Positions 8,939 to 18,512 of a DNA stretch of 33,952 nt are shown here, piece by piece (positions within the stretch are counted from its first letter, which is position 1; each line of letters starts with the position of its first letter). The notes beneath the pieces are model-generated. The model saw only the letters and a program-made list of their open reading frames with translations, did no database searches and was not told where the DNA came from. The translations under genes and the position numbers were made by a program. Source of the DNA: CAZACQ01 sp964483725 (GTDB lineage Bacteria > Patescibacteriota > Gracilibacteria > Absconditabacterales > Absconditicoccaceae); the NCBI GenBank assembly GCA_964483725.1, contig CAZACQ010000011.1, positions 1 through 33,952 on the forward strand. Direction: 5' to 3'.

Positions 8939-11569
8939 ATGAATCCAATTAATCCAGAAATCCCTAAAGATATAGATAAACCTATTTCAGATTTAGACTC
9001 AATTTCTAATATGTCAATTCCAGATATGAAGAGATACATCAATTCTTCATTATTTTCAAAATGAAATGATTTTGTTTCAATACAAAATAATTTTTTTTAT
9101 AATTTTAATTTAGTAAAAGAATATATTAATACTTTAAAAAATAATATAAAAGAAACTGAAGATAAACAAACTCAGGCTGAAATTGAATGAGATTGAGGTA
9201 ATTATTGCATACTTAATATTGAATTAAGTCAGCTTAAGAGTAAGGAATGAAGATATATTGAATTTTGTGTGTTGTTAGTAGAAATGTATTTTGATATACT
9301 TATAGACTATGGTATTGATAATTTAAATGCCTTATTTAGTGAGAAAGATGATGATAGCTTGAATACTCTTTTTGAGGATTATTCTTCAATATTATCTTTT
9401 ATTAAATCTCATTATGATTCCAAGAAATCAACTAATAATACATTATTAAATCAGATTAAAGACTGAGTATTTAGTGCAGATACAAGTAAGATTAAATCAT
9501 TAAAAGAATGAATAAACAAAGACAGCGAAGATATAGATAATAATATTAAATTAATAAGTGATTATGAACTTTTAATTTCCTTACTGTATTTCAAAAATAT
9601 TTCTGATTTATGATTTATAAAAAAATTATCTATAATAATTTCAAATTCACAAAAAAAATTTTCACAATGATTCAACTGTGATATGGAGATTTTAGAAAAA
9701 TATAGGTATAAGCTAAGACAATTAAATAATACATATTCAACTGCTAGTGATGAAATGAAATCAACAATTAATACCATTATTTGAAATGATTGAGTTGAAT
9801 ATAATAAAATTTTTTATAAGCTTGAATTTATTATACAATTATTTAGGTATGTACTAATTTTTAAACAATGAGCAGCAAACATATCTTCATCTTTTAATAA
9901 AGATTATTTAGATGAATATTTTAAAGAATTTGAAGAAAATAAAGATATTTATTCTCAAGAAACTATACAAGCAATATATAATCTTTTTTGAACACTTTAT
10001 AATCAAATACTTGATCAACAGTCAGCTAATACTTGTTATAATAAATGAATTGAAGAAGAACCTGAAGACTCTAAAATGAATTTTGCAAATACTATAAGTA
10101 GAAATCAGTTATATTATAATACAGTAAGATTAATCTCTGACTTACAATTCTTATTAGCAAAAATTAGGAATCCAAATTTATTTAATTATGACTCTGAAGG
10201 ACTTACAAACGAGATATTTAATTTTCAAGAAGAAATTTTATCTCACTTAAAAAAAATAGAAAATGAGAATGTATTGTTAAGTTGAGTAATATCATGAAAT
10301 TCTTATTTACTTTCTGAACGACTTTCAGAAGAAATAGTTGAATTATTTAATGATAGAAAAACAAATTGATTTGTTTGAAGGGTCTTAGAAGAATTAGATA
10401 AACATGAGTGAAAAATAGATAGTTTATCAGAATCTAAAATGATTTTTACTTCATTAATTACAATATTGTATTATTATCTAATACAAACTTATAATGAAAT
10501 TATTGATAATTCTAAATTAAAAGCTGATAAGTATGATATTGATTATGACTATCTTAATTTTCTTTTTGATAAAAAAACTATTGAATTAATTAGTTCTAAA
10601 GGAACTTTAGAGACTGATTACTTGGTTAAACTTTATAATACTGTAATAAATGAAAAAGATAAATGATCAAATGATGTATTAGAATTTGAAAAATTGTTTA
10701 GTTTGAATTGAAATCAAGAAAGTGAAGATAAAATAATATCAAAATTAATTAGATCTATTCCAAATACTCATACATGATGAGTTGAATTTTTTAGTTTTAT
10801 TAAAATGGAAAAATATTTTAAACAGATATGAAAAATTAAATTTAATCATATAATTAGATTAATATTTGGAATTATTGATAACTTTGATTTACAGTATAGT
10901 CCTTGACATAGTAGGAGAGTAGCAAAAAATGCTGAATACATATCTAATATTTTATTATCATCAGAAGAATTTTGTAATAAGTATAATTGAGAGATAGAGT
11001 TTGTCCAAAGAGAAATGTTAAATATACTTAATAGTAAATATTATGAATGAATTGATGAAATAGTGTCAGTGGATACTAATGATGATAATTATGATTTATT
11101 TTGAAAATGTTTGTATTTAGCATGTTTGGTTCATGATGCATGAAAAGTTTCTATTAATTTATTAACATTATCATCTAGAATACCTCCTACTGATGAAGAA
11201 TATCTAGAATTAACTCTGCATTCTAAAAAATGAAGAGATGTGTTACAAAAATTTATGTGAGAAAGGGTTTCAATTCCTCAATTTTTGATTGATTGAACAT
11301 TACATCATGAAAGACCTGATGGAAGAGGTTATCCTTATAAATTAACTTGAGATGAAATGTCTTTGGTTAGTAAAATAGTTGCAATTGCAGATAGTATTGA
11401 TGCTATGCTTTGAAAAAGGTCTTATATTTTTGAAACCAAATCAATTGATTATGTGCTTTCAGAATTAGAACATCACTCTTGAGAACAATTTGATACAGAT
11501 ATTGTTTCATTACTAATTAATAATGAGGTTTTTAGAAACTATTTGCTTGATGCATATAATAGAAAATAA
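8939..11569 (+). CDS. HD-GYP domain protein (putative cyclic-di-GMP phosphodiesterase) with long helical N-terminus
   Basis: 876 residues. The last 190 form an HD-GYP domain: GHSRRVAKNAEYI, then HDAGK (732-736), SRIPPTDEEYLELTLHSKKG, HHERPDGRGYP (789-799) and VAIADSIDAMLGKRSY. All expected metal ligands and the GYP motif are present, so hydrolysis of cyclic-di-GMP (or a related cyclic dinucleotide) is plausible. The first 690 or so residues are charged, Asn/Lys/Glu-rich and mostly helical, with no membrane segment or known sensor domain recognised. It ends a three-gene operon with two membrane proteins, which suggests signalling linked to a membrane complex. A very strong hairpin terminator follows 12 bp after the stop. 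Confidence 0.88.
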
Positions 11570-11581
11570 ATTTGTTAATTT

Positions 11582-11627
11582 GATCTAACAAAAAAACCAC
11601 TATAAATAGTGGTTTTTTTGTTAGATC
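11582..11627. terminator. Bidirectional hairpin terminator with 21-bp perfect stem
   Basis: GATCTAACAAAAAAACCACTA (11582-11602) pairs perfectly with 11607-11627 around a 4-nt loop TAAA. T-runs lie within the stem on both strands. It lies 12 bp after the HD-GYP stop and would also stop minus-strand transcripts arriving from 11783. Confidence 0.85.
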
Positions 11628-11730
11628 CTAACTAAGTATTAGGTTTTGATTAAACTCAAGTATCAAACATTTTATTTTTGTTTAAAATATAAATACCCTT
11701 TTGTTTTTATTTCCTTATTTATAAGGGTAT
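11627..11730. other. Structured intergenic stretch with three further inverted repeats
   Basis: Between the strong terminator and the convergent gene I see a 5-bp hairpin CCTAA/TTAGG (11627-11643), a hairpin TTTGAT/ATCAAA (about 11645-11667), and a longer one ATACCCTT (11693-11700) / AAGGGTAT (11723-11730). The last could be the terminator of the minus-strand pair. No reading frame of note is present. A small RNA is possible but unproven. Confidence 0.4.
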
Positions 11731-11782
11731 ACTAATATTACATATAATATAATTTATGTCAAGTTTTTGTGGTACTTTTTTA

Positions 11783-12208
11783 TTATGTCAATATATTTTT
11801 TGTTTTTTTCTCTAAATCTTTATCATTTCATTTATTTGAGTGTATTATTAATTCAATTTTTTTTATTTCCTCTTTTGTTAATCAAATTTGTCTTAATATA
11901 TCATATAAGTTAGAGTAGTTGTATTCAGTTATAAAATTTTCTATATAAGATATTAATAACCTAAAGAATTCTTCTCAGGATTTATTGTTAAGATTATTTC
12001 TATAATATTTTTTTATTTTGTCAATAATTTGCTTATTTTTCTTTTTTATATGAATAAATTTTCATATTAATATAAGTAATTTAATTATATTAAAGAATAC
12101 AATAAATAATAAAAGTACTATAAAAAATATAGTCAAAGTCAAAATTATTATATCAATAATTATATTTAAATACAAATTACTTCAAATATTAAAAAAAACT
12201 TCAAACAT
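11783..12208 (-). CDS. Small membrane protein, function unknown
   Basis: 141 residues. Two hydrophobic segments lie in the first 55 (LNIIIDIIILTLTIFFIVLL, and VFFNIIKLLILIGKF). A Lys/Glu/Asn-rich cytoplasmic part follows, containing YYRNNLNNKSGEEFFRLL and LRQIGLTKEEIKKIELIIHS. No family recognised. It starts 9 bp after the stop of the vWA-like gene, so the two form an operon. vWA proteins are often encoded beside small membrane partners (Bat-type operons), but the match is by context only. In-frame TGA occurs at family-neutral sites. Confidence 0.75.
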
Positions 12209-12217
12209 ATAGTAAAA

Positions 12218-12916
12218 TTATAATCAAAATAAAGCAAGTATTGCGGCAATAAACTCAATATATCTATTGTTCTCCTTATTTGAAGAGGATGGGCTTAAAT
12301 TATTTACAAAACTATATATTTCTTCAGAATTATTACTTGATAAGTATTCTCAATTTATATTATAATTATTAAGATTATTTGATGATAATTCAATGATATT
12401 TAATTTAATATTTCTTTCAATTATTGAATCTATAATGTCTTGATCTATTTCTTCTTTTCAAATAGTAAGTAAAATAGCTAAATCTCATTCTTTTGCTCAG
12501 TATTTAATATCTTGTAATGATTGACTAATTCAGTTGTGATTAGAATACTCATTTGGAATACTTACAATATTATTTTGTAAGGAATTAATATAAGATAAGT
12601 ATGTATCATAATCATTAGTAGCTGCAATTTCTAAATTACTATCTTTATCAAATAAAACTAGTCCAAAATTTTCTTCTTCAGCATTATTAATTTTATTATT
12701 TATAATTTCTTGATATAGTTCTATTGAACTAATATTGATTCAATATTCTCAATATAAGTCAATATTATTTGATTGATTGATATCTAATATGAAATATATA
12801 TTGTTTGACTCATAAGTTCATGAATCGGAATTTATAAATAGATAGAAAAATAATAAAAATGAGATTATTAATGAAATTAATTTCAGTTTTAATATAATTG
12901 AATAATATTTTTGCAT
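12218..12916 (-). CDS. Membrane-anchored vWA-like protein with degenerate metal site
   Basis: 232 residues. An N-terminal membrane segment (about 11-28, KLISLIISFLLFFYLF) is followed by a domain opening NIYFILDINQSNNID. This looks like the first strand and metal motif of a von Willebrand A domain, where DxSxS is changed to D45-x-N47-x-S49. The next strand NFGLVLFDKDSNLEIAA and the helix DTYLSYINSLQNNI fit the Rossmann-like vWA order. Then DLAILLTIGKEEID could be the fourth strand. A second hydrophobic segment at the C-terminus (YIEFIAAILALFGL) resembles Bat-type proteins, which have membrane helices on both sides of the vWA domain. The role is probably protein-protein contact at the membrane. 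The assignment is moderate because sequence identity to the motif is low. Confidence 0.6.
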
Positions 12917-12966
12917 ATATACTAATATAAATCTTTTAAATTTATTAATAATATAATTAAATACAC

Positions 12967-12994
12967 TTGAAAAATCAACCAAAAACTTTATATA
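12967..12994 (+). promoter_or_regulatory. Promoter of the valS operon
   Basis: TTGAAA (12967-12972), 16-bp spacer, TATATA (12989-12994); the ATG is 40 bp downstream. Confidence 0.65.
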
Positions 12995-13034
12995 AATAGG
13001 TTAGTTTATTATTTATATGAATTAAATAAACAAA

Positions 13035-16034
13035 ATGTCAGAATTTCCCAAAAAATATGATCACAAGCTAGAAGCAGAAGTAAATAAAAAATGGTTGGAT
13101 AATGATTTATTCAAGCCAGAATCTATAAAAGAAAAAAGAAAACTAAATTGAAAAAAGTTTTCAATATCTATGCCACCTCCAAATGTAACTTGAATTCTAC
13201 ATAATTGACATGCATTTATGTTGTCTATACAAGATGCTATGGTAAGACATGCGAGGATGAAGTGATATGATACTATATATATCCCATGAACAGATCATGC
13301 ATGAATAGCTACTCAATCTGTAGTTGAAAAAAAATTAAAAGAAAATAATGTTTCAAGATATGATTTATGAAGAAATAAATTTATTGACAAAGTATGGGAA
13401 TGGTCAAAAGAATCAAGAGAGACTATTCTTTCTCAAGTTCAACAAATGTGAACATCTTGTGATCGATCAAGAGAGCAGTTTACACTTTCTGAAAGACTTT
13501 CTAGAGCAGTAAGAAAAGCATTTGTTAGATTAGAAAATGATTGAAAAATATACCAATGAGATCGTATAGTTAATTGGTGTCCTCAATCACAAAGTGTAAT
13601 TTCAGATATAGAAGTTGATTATAAAGAAGAAGAAACTTCATTGTATCATATAAGATATTTTGTAGAATGAAAATGAGATAGTATAAGTATTGCTACAGTA
13701 AGACCTGAAACAATTTTTGCTGATGTTGCTATTGCAGTAAATCCTAAGGATAAAAGGTATAAAAAATATATTTGAAAAAATGTTCTAGTACCAATAGTAA
13801 ATAGACCTATACCTGTAATTGCTGATGAATATGTTGATATGGAATTTGGTTCTTGAGCACTTAAAATTACTCCTACTCATGATCCTAATGATTTTGAAAT
13901 ATGAAAAAAACATAATCTTGACTTAGATAAATTTGCAATAAACAAAGAGTGATATTTTACTGAATTAGCAGGGGAGTTTGAGTGATATTATTGGGAAGAT
14001 GTTTTTGCTAATTTTATTCAAAATCTTGATGAAATATGAAATTTAGAAAGAGTTGAAAAATATAATACAAAAGTTCCATATTCTGAAAGATATAAAACTA
14101 GAATACAGCCAATGCTTTCTAAGCAGTGGTTTGTTGATGTAAAAAATTCTGCAGAACAATCAATTAATGATGTTAAGGATTGAGATATAAAAATACATCC
14201 AGAAAGGTTTGAAAAGATTTATTTTGATTGGCTAGAAAATATTAGACCTTGGTGTATATCTAGACAAATTTGGTGGTGACATAGGATACCTGTTTGGTAT
14301 TGTGAACATTGACATAAAAATGTTTTTGATGAAGATAATGTGCTTGAAGATGATAAGAGAAATCAAATTTTATCAATGATAATTTTTAACCTTATTGCAG
14401 ATAATAAAATTTCTAATCCTTTTAACTTAGAGGATTTAATTAATATATTATATGAAAAAAGTTTGGTACCTAGTGATTGATTAATTTTTGAATTCTATAT
14501 TAATGTATATAAAGAAAAATACAAAAATAATAATGAAATTTTAAAAGAAATTGATGATTTACAAAAATCATTACAAAGTATTAATTGAAATACTAATGAT
14601 TTAATAAATTGATGAAACTGATTAATTGATATATTAGAGAATTCATCAAATATTAAGCAAGTTTGAGATCAATATATGTTTGAATTTTCATGTTGAGAAT
14701 GTGGATCTAATGATTTAAAACAAGATGAAGATGTTTTAGATACTTGGTTTAGTTCTTGACTTTGGCCTTTTAGTATTTTATGATGGCCAGAAAATACTAG
14801 TGATTTGGAAAACTATTTTCCAAATACTGTGATGGAAACTTGATATGATATAATATTTTTCCGAGTAGCTAGAATGTCTATGATGTCTCAGGATTTGTTA
14901 TGACAAAAGCCTTTTGATAATATTTATTTGCATTGATTGGTAAGAGATGCAAAATGACAAAAAATTTCTAAGTCATTATGAAATAATGTTGATCCTCTTG
15001 ATATAATTAAAGATTACTGAGCTGATAGTCTTAGGTTGTCGTTGTTATTATGAACTACACCAGGTAATGATGCTAGATTTTCTTTTGATAAATTAGATTA
15101 TAATAAAAGATTTATAAATAAGTTATGGAATGCATCTAGATTTATTTATATGAATTCTTTAGCTTGATGAGATTTAAATAATATTGATTATAACCTAATA
15201 AAAGAAGATATTGAAAATAATGTAGATAAACTTAATGATTTTGATAAATGGATATTAGATAAATTAAACTGATTAAATACTATGTCAGAAAAATATTTTT
15301 CTAATTTTATGATGTGAGAATTCTGACAAGAAGTAATTAAGACAGCATGGCATGATTTTTGTGATTGGTATATAGAAATATCAAAAGTACAGTCATCAGA
15401 ATATACAGATAAAATATTAATATACTGAGTTGCAAGCTTACTAAAATATTTACATCCATATATACCATTTGTTACTGAAAAATTATGGGAACTATTGTGA
15501 TTCGAGTGATTCTTAATTATTTCTGATTATCCAGAATCCATAAATATAAGTTCAAAAGATCCGAAAATTAATGTTTTAATGAATATTATATCAGAATTTA
15601 GGAACTTAAGATGAAAAACAGAAACTAAACCTCATGAAAAGGTTGATATATATATACAATCAAATTCAATTCTTAATGAATATATTAAAAATTATGAAAA
15701 TATCTTAAAAAATTTAGTTTGAGCAGAAGACATTAAATATTCAAACTGAAAAGAAGACATACCTGAAGATTTTTCAGTATCTATTGTAGATGATACAAGA
15801 ATATGACTTAAATGAATTAAACAAATTAGTAATAAAGAAAGATTAGAATTATTAGAAAAAGAGTTAGAAGATGAAGTACAATTTTTACAAACATTAAGAA
15901 ATTTAGTTGCAAGCCCTTGATTTATGGAAAAAGCTCCTAAAAAAGTTGTAGAAGAAAAAACTAATAAAATGAAAGAAATTAAAGAAAAAATTGAAAATAT
16001 TGAGTATGAGATTCAAAAAATAAAAATGAAGTAA
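13035..16034 (+). CDS. valS: Valyl-tRNA synthetase with large insertion in the zinc-binding loop
   Basis: 999 residues. It charges tRNA-Val and edits mischarged Thr. Class I motifs are GILHNGHA (HIGH) near residue 50 and KISKS (643-647). The sequences WCPQSQSVISDIEVDYKEEE, TVRPETIFADVAIAV (editing domain), WWGHRIPVWYC and DEDVLDTWFSSGLWPFS identify ValRS. A coiled-coil tail (about 930-999) also fits. Between CEHGH (423-427) and CGEC (553-556), where other ValRS have a short zinc ribbon, about 120 extra Asn/Lys-rich residues are inserted. The first half-site lacks the usual second Cys and may use His. The first gene of a five-gene operon; 29 bp to the next. Confidence 0.97.
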
Positions 16035-16063
16035 TTGATTTATAAGCTCACAAATTTATATAA

Positions 16064-16441
16064 ATGATTAATAAAGTACTATCTAGTATATTAATAAATT
16101 GAACTGTGCTATATGTTATAATTAAATATTTCCCTGAACTAGGTCTTTCCTTAGAACCTACAGCTGCTCTTACATTAGAAATTATATTTTTACTTTGAGC
16201 AATATTTTGGTTTTTTGATGAAGTTGTAAAAAGATTGGTTAAAGTCCTAATATTTCCTCTTATGTTACTTATGTGATGAATTATGAGGATAATAATTAAT
16301 GTTTGAATTTTTTATGTTTTTTCTTATACTGTAAACTATATAGATGCGATTTGAATAGAAATTACATTATGAACATTTGTTCAAGTGCTTATATTATCTA
16401 TAGTTGTAGCTGTCGCAAATTTATTACTTAAAAAATTATAA
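16064..16441 (+). CDS. 4TMS holin-family IV-like membrane protein (YvlD-like)
   Basis: 125 residues, four membrane segments, with the typical pattern KYFPELGLSLEPTAALTLEI, then VVKRLVKVLIFPLMLLMGGI and VNYIDAIGIEITLGTF. This is the arrangement of the PF04020-type family, where the two halves repeat a short pattern. In spite of the family name these are chromosomal membrane proteins of unknown role in many bacteria, and there is no phage context here. The stop overlaps the next ATG by one base (TAATG), so translation is coupled. Confidence 0.75.
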
Positions 16442-16689
16442 TGAGGTATATATATTTATGATTATGAATAGTGCTGCTTTTTTCAATTGTTATAGTTTAT
16501 TTTCAAGTAATGACAGGTCCTCCTGCTTTTCGTAATGCATCTGCTCCATTTTTTGCTTCAAATATTGATTCTGTACCATTTATGTTTTATATGATAGTTA
16601 TGTCTTTTTTTTCTTGAGTTTTATTAACTTTGTGAATTAAATGAATTTTAGACTCATCAAAAGATCTAGATGACTGATTTGATTTATAA
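16441..16689 (+). CDS. Small two-pass membrane protein, function unknown
   Basis: 82 residues with membrane segments at about 5-22 (LGLGIVLLFSIVIVYFQV) and 43-62 (FMFYMIVMSFFSGVLLTLGI). A loop rich in Pro, Ala and Ser (TGPPAFRNASAPFFASNIDS) lies between them, and the C-terminal tail is acidic (DSSKDLDDGFDL). No family recognised. The outer position of the loop is inferred. Overlaps with both neighbours (1 base before, 20 bases after) show it is a translationally coupled part of the valS operon. Confidence 0.75.
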
Positions 16690-17215
16690 TTACACCAGAA
16701 AAGAAGCAGCAAAATACCTTGGTGTAAGTACAAGGACTATTGATAGGTATGTAAAATGATGAAAACTTTCTTATAAGAGAGTCTCTAATAAAATAATGCT
16801 TAATGAAAGTGAACTATTAGAGATAAAGAAAAATGATTTTGATATTAATAAAAATCCATCACAAATTAGTGTTTCTTATGCTTCAAATGACAAATGAACT
16901 GAAAATAAATCATGAGAAGATATATCATCACTTGTAGAATTGCTTAGAGAAAAAGATAAACAAATAGAAAATAAAAATGCATTAATTTTTAATATGCAAC
17001 ATAATATTTGAGTTTTGGAGTCAAAACTTAAAAATACTGTTGCATTACCTGATCATACTAAAGAAAAAGAAGATTTAGAAAAACAAGCCCAAAAGTTAAG
17101 CTTTGAAAAGGAAAAATTAAACCAAGAATTACAAACTGAAAAAATTAAAAATATAATTTTTCTTTTTTCAATTATAGTTATTGTTTGATTAATAATATTT
17201 TTTTCTATTTATTAA
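16670..17215 (+). CDS. HTH (MerR/excisionase-type) protein with coiled coil and C-terminal membrane anchor
   Basis: 181 residues. Residues 7-53 form a MerR/excisionase-type helix-turn-helix: YTRKEAAKYLGVSTRTIDRY, then VKGGKLSYKRVSNKIMLNES. This is the usual helix, turn, recognition helix and wing. About 85-155 is a Lys/Glu-rich coiled coil, and the last 20 residues are one membrane helix (IIFLFSIIVIVGLIIFFSIY). DNA binding at the inner membrane face is thus predicted, a layout seen in membrane-tethered regulators and chromosome-anchoring proteins. The chosen ATG at 16670 overlaps the previous gene by 20 bases; a TTG at 16679 in the same frame is the alternative. It sits between small membrane genes and the mtaB-type gene. 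Confidence 0.8.
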
Positions 17216-17236
17216 TAATATATATTCAAAGTAAGT

Positions 17237-18445
17237 ATGGAATATAAGGTTTTTTGATGTAGACTAAATAAGTTTTATGCCAATCAATGGATAAATTATT
17301 TTGAAGATAATAATATATATGATAAAAATAATTTTCTAATAGCTTCATGTGAAGTGACAGATAGAGCTAAATCAAAGTGGTTAAGAGAAGTTAAGCAAAA
17401 TATAAATAAATGATATAATGTTCATATTACTTGATGTTGAAGTATAGAAAAATGAAACTTGATAGATAAAGAGACATTTTATAAAAGACATCCTGAATTA
17501 ATTGCATATAAAAATAATATAACACTTTTACCAGAATCTCCTAAATGAGATAATTTAAATTATATTGATTGAGATAAAAATAATTTTACAAAAAAATTTG
17601 TAATAATACAAAATTGATGTGATACTAATTGTACATTTTGTTTAACAATTAAAAAAAGAGGAGCAAGTAAAAATCGTGAAATTGAAGATATAATTGAAGA
17701 AATAAAACTTGCTGAAGCAAAATGAGCTAAGGAAATTGTTTTAACTTGAATTAATCTTTCAGCTTGGTGAGCTAGCAATACTAGAAATGCAAATGAAAGT
17801 AAATTTTCTTACTTATTAAAAACAATTTTGAAAAGAACTAATATTGAGAGAATAAGAATATCATCATTGTCTCCAGAATTTCTTGATGATATGTTTTTTG
17901 AAATAGCACAAGAAAAAAGAATAATGCCTTTTTTCCATTTCTCAATACAAAGCTTTTCTGATAAGATTTTGAAATTAATGAATAGAAATTATGATTCAAA
18001 AAGATTAAACGAAGTATTAAATAAAACTATGAATATAAAAAGAAATGATGGAATAAAAATTAATTTATGAGCTGATATTATTGTTTGATTTCCATGAGAA
18101 GAGGAGTGAGATTATATTGAAACATATAATTGAATAAAAAATTATAAAATAACAAATTTACATGCATTTCCATTTTCATCTCATATGAGAGGGGAGTGAG
18201 TACCTGCTTCTAAACTTAAAAATCAAATTGAAAGCTCTATCAAAAAAGAAAGAGAAAGAAGTATACTTAATTTAGCTGAAAAGCAAAAAAATGAATTTTT
18301 CCAGTCAAATAAATGAAAGAAAGCAAATGTTTTAATAGAGAAAGTTAAAGATTGATACTCATATTGATGGACAGAAAATTATATATATCAATCTATAAAA
18401 TGAAAATATAATAAATGAGAAATTATTGTCAAAAACATAGACTAA
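17237..18445 (+). CDS. mtaB: MtaB/MiaB-type radical SAM tRNA methylthiotransferase
   Basis: 402 residues in three parts. The N-terminal UPF0004 domain has cluster cysteines in VFGCRLNKFYANQ, IASCEVTDRAKSK and HITGCGS. The radical SAM domain has CDTNCTFC (C128, C132, C135), then EIVLTGINLSAWG, RIRISSLSPEF, HFSIQSFSDKILKLMNRNY and DIIVGFPGEEEGDYIET. A short TRAM-like tail closes the protein. Such enzymes add a methylthio group to t6A37 (MtaB) or i6A37 (MiaB) of tRNA. The E-V-T-x-x-A-x-x-K segment after the second Cys favours MtaB, but the subtype is not certain. At 402 residues it is a little short. Last gene of the valS operon; a new promoter follows directly. Confidence 0.85.
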
Positions 18446-18448
18446 TAC

Positions 18449-18477
18449 TTGACAATATCTATATTAATCCTTATATA
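18449..18477 (+). promoter_or_regulatory. Promoter of the PAS-GGDEF-EAL gene
   Basis: TTGACA (18449-18454), 17-bp spacer, TATATA (18472-18477), directly after the mtaB stop; the ATG is 35 bp downstream. It is the only full consensus -35 I found here. Confidence 0.65.
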
Positions 18478-18512
18478 TTACTTATTATTAAAATAATAAA
18501 TATAATATAGAT

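Noticed and set aside
16064..16441. Holin suggesting a prophage, together with the recombinase at 25053
   Set aside because: The 4TMS holin IV family is commonly chromosomal, it sits in the valS operon, and no capsid, tail, terminase or lysis genes are in the window.
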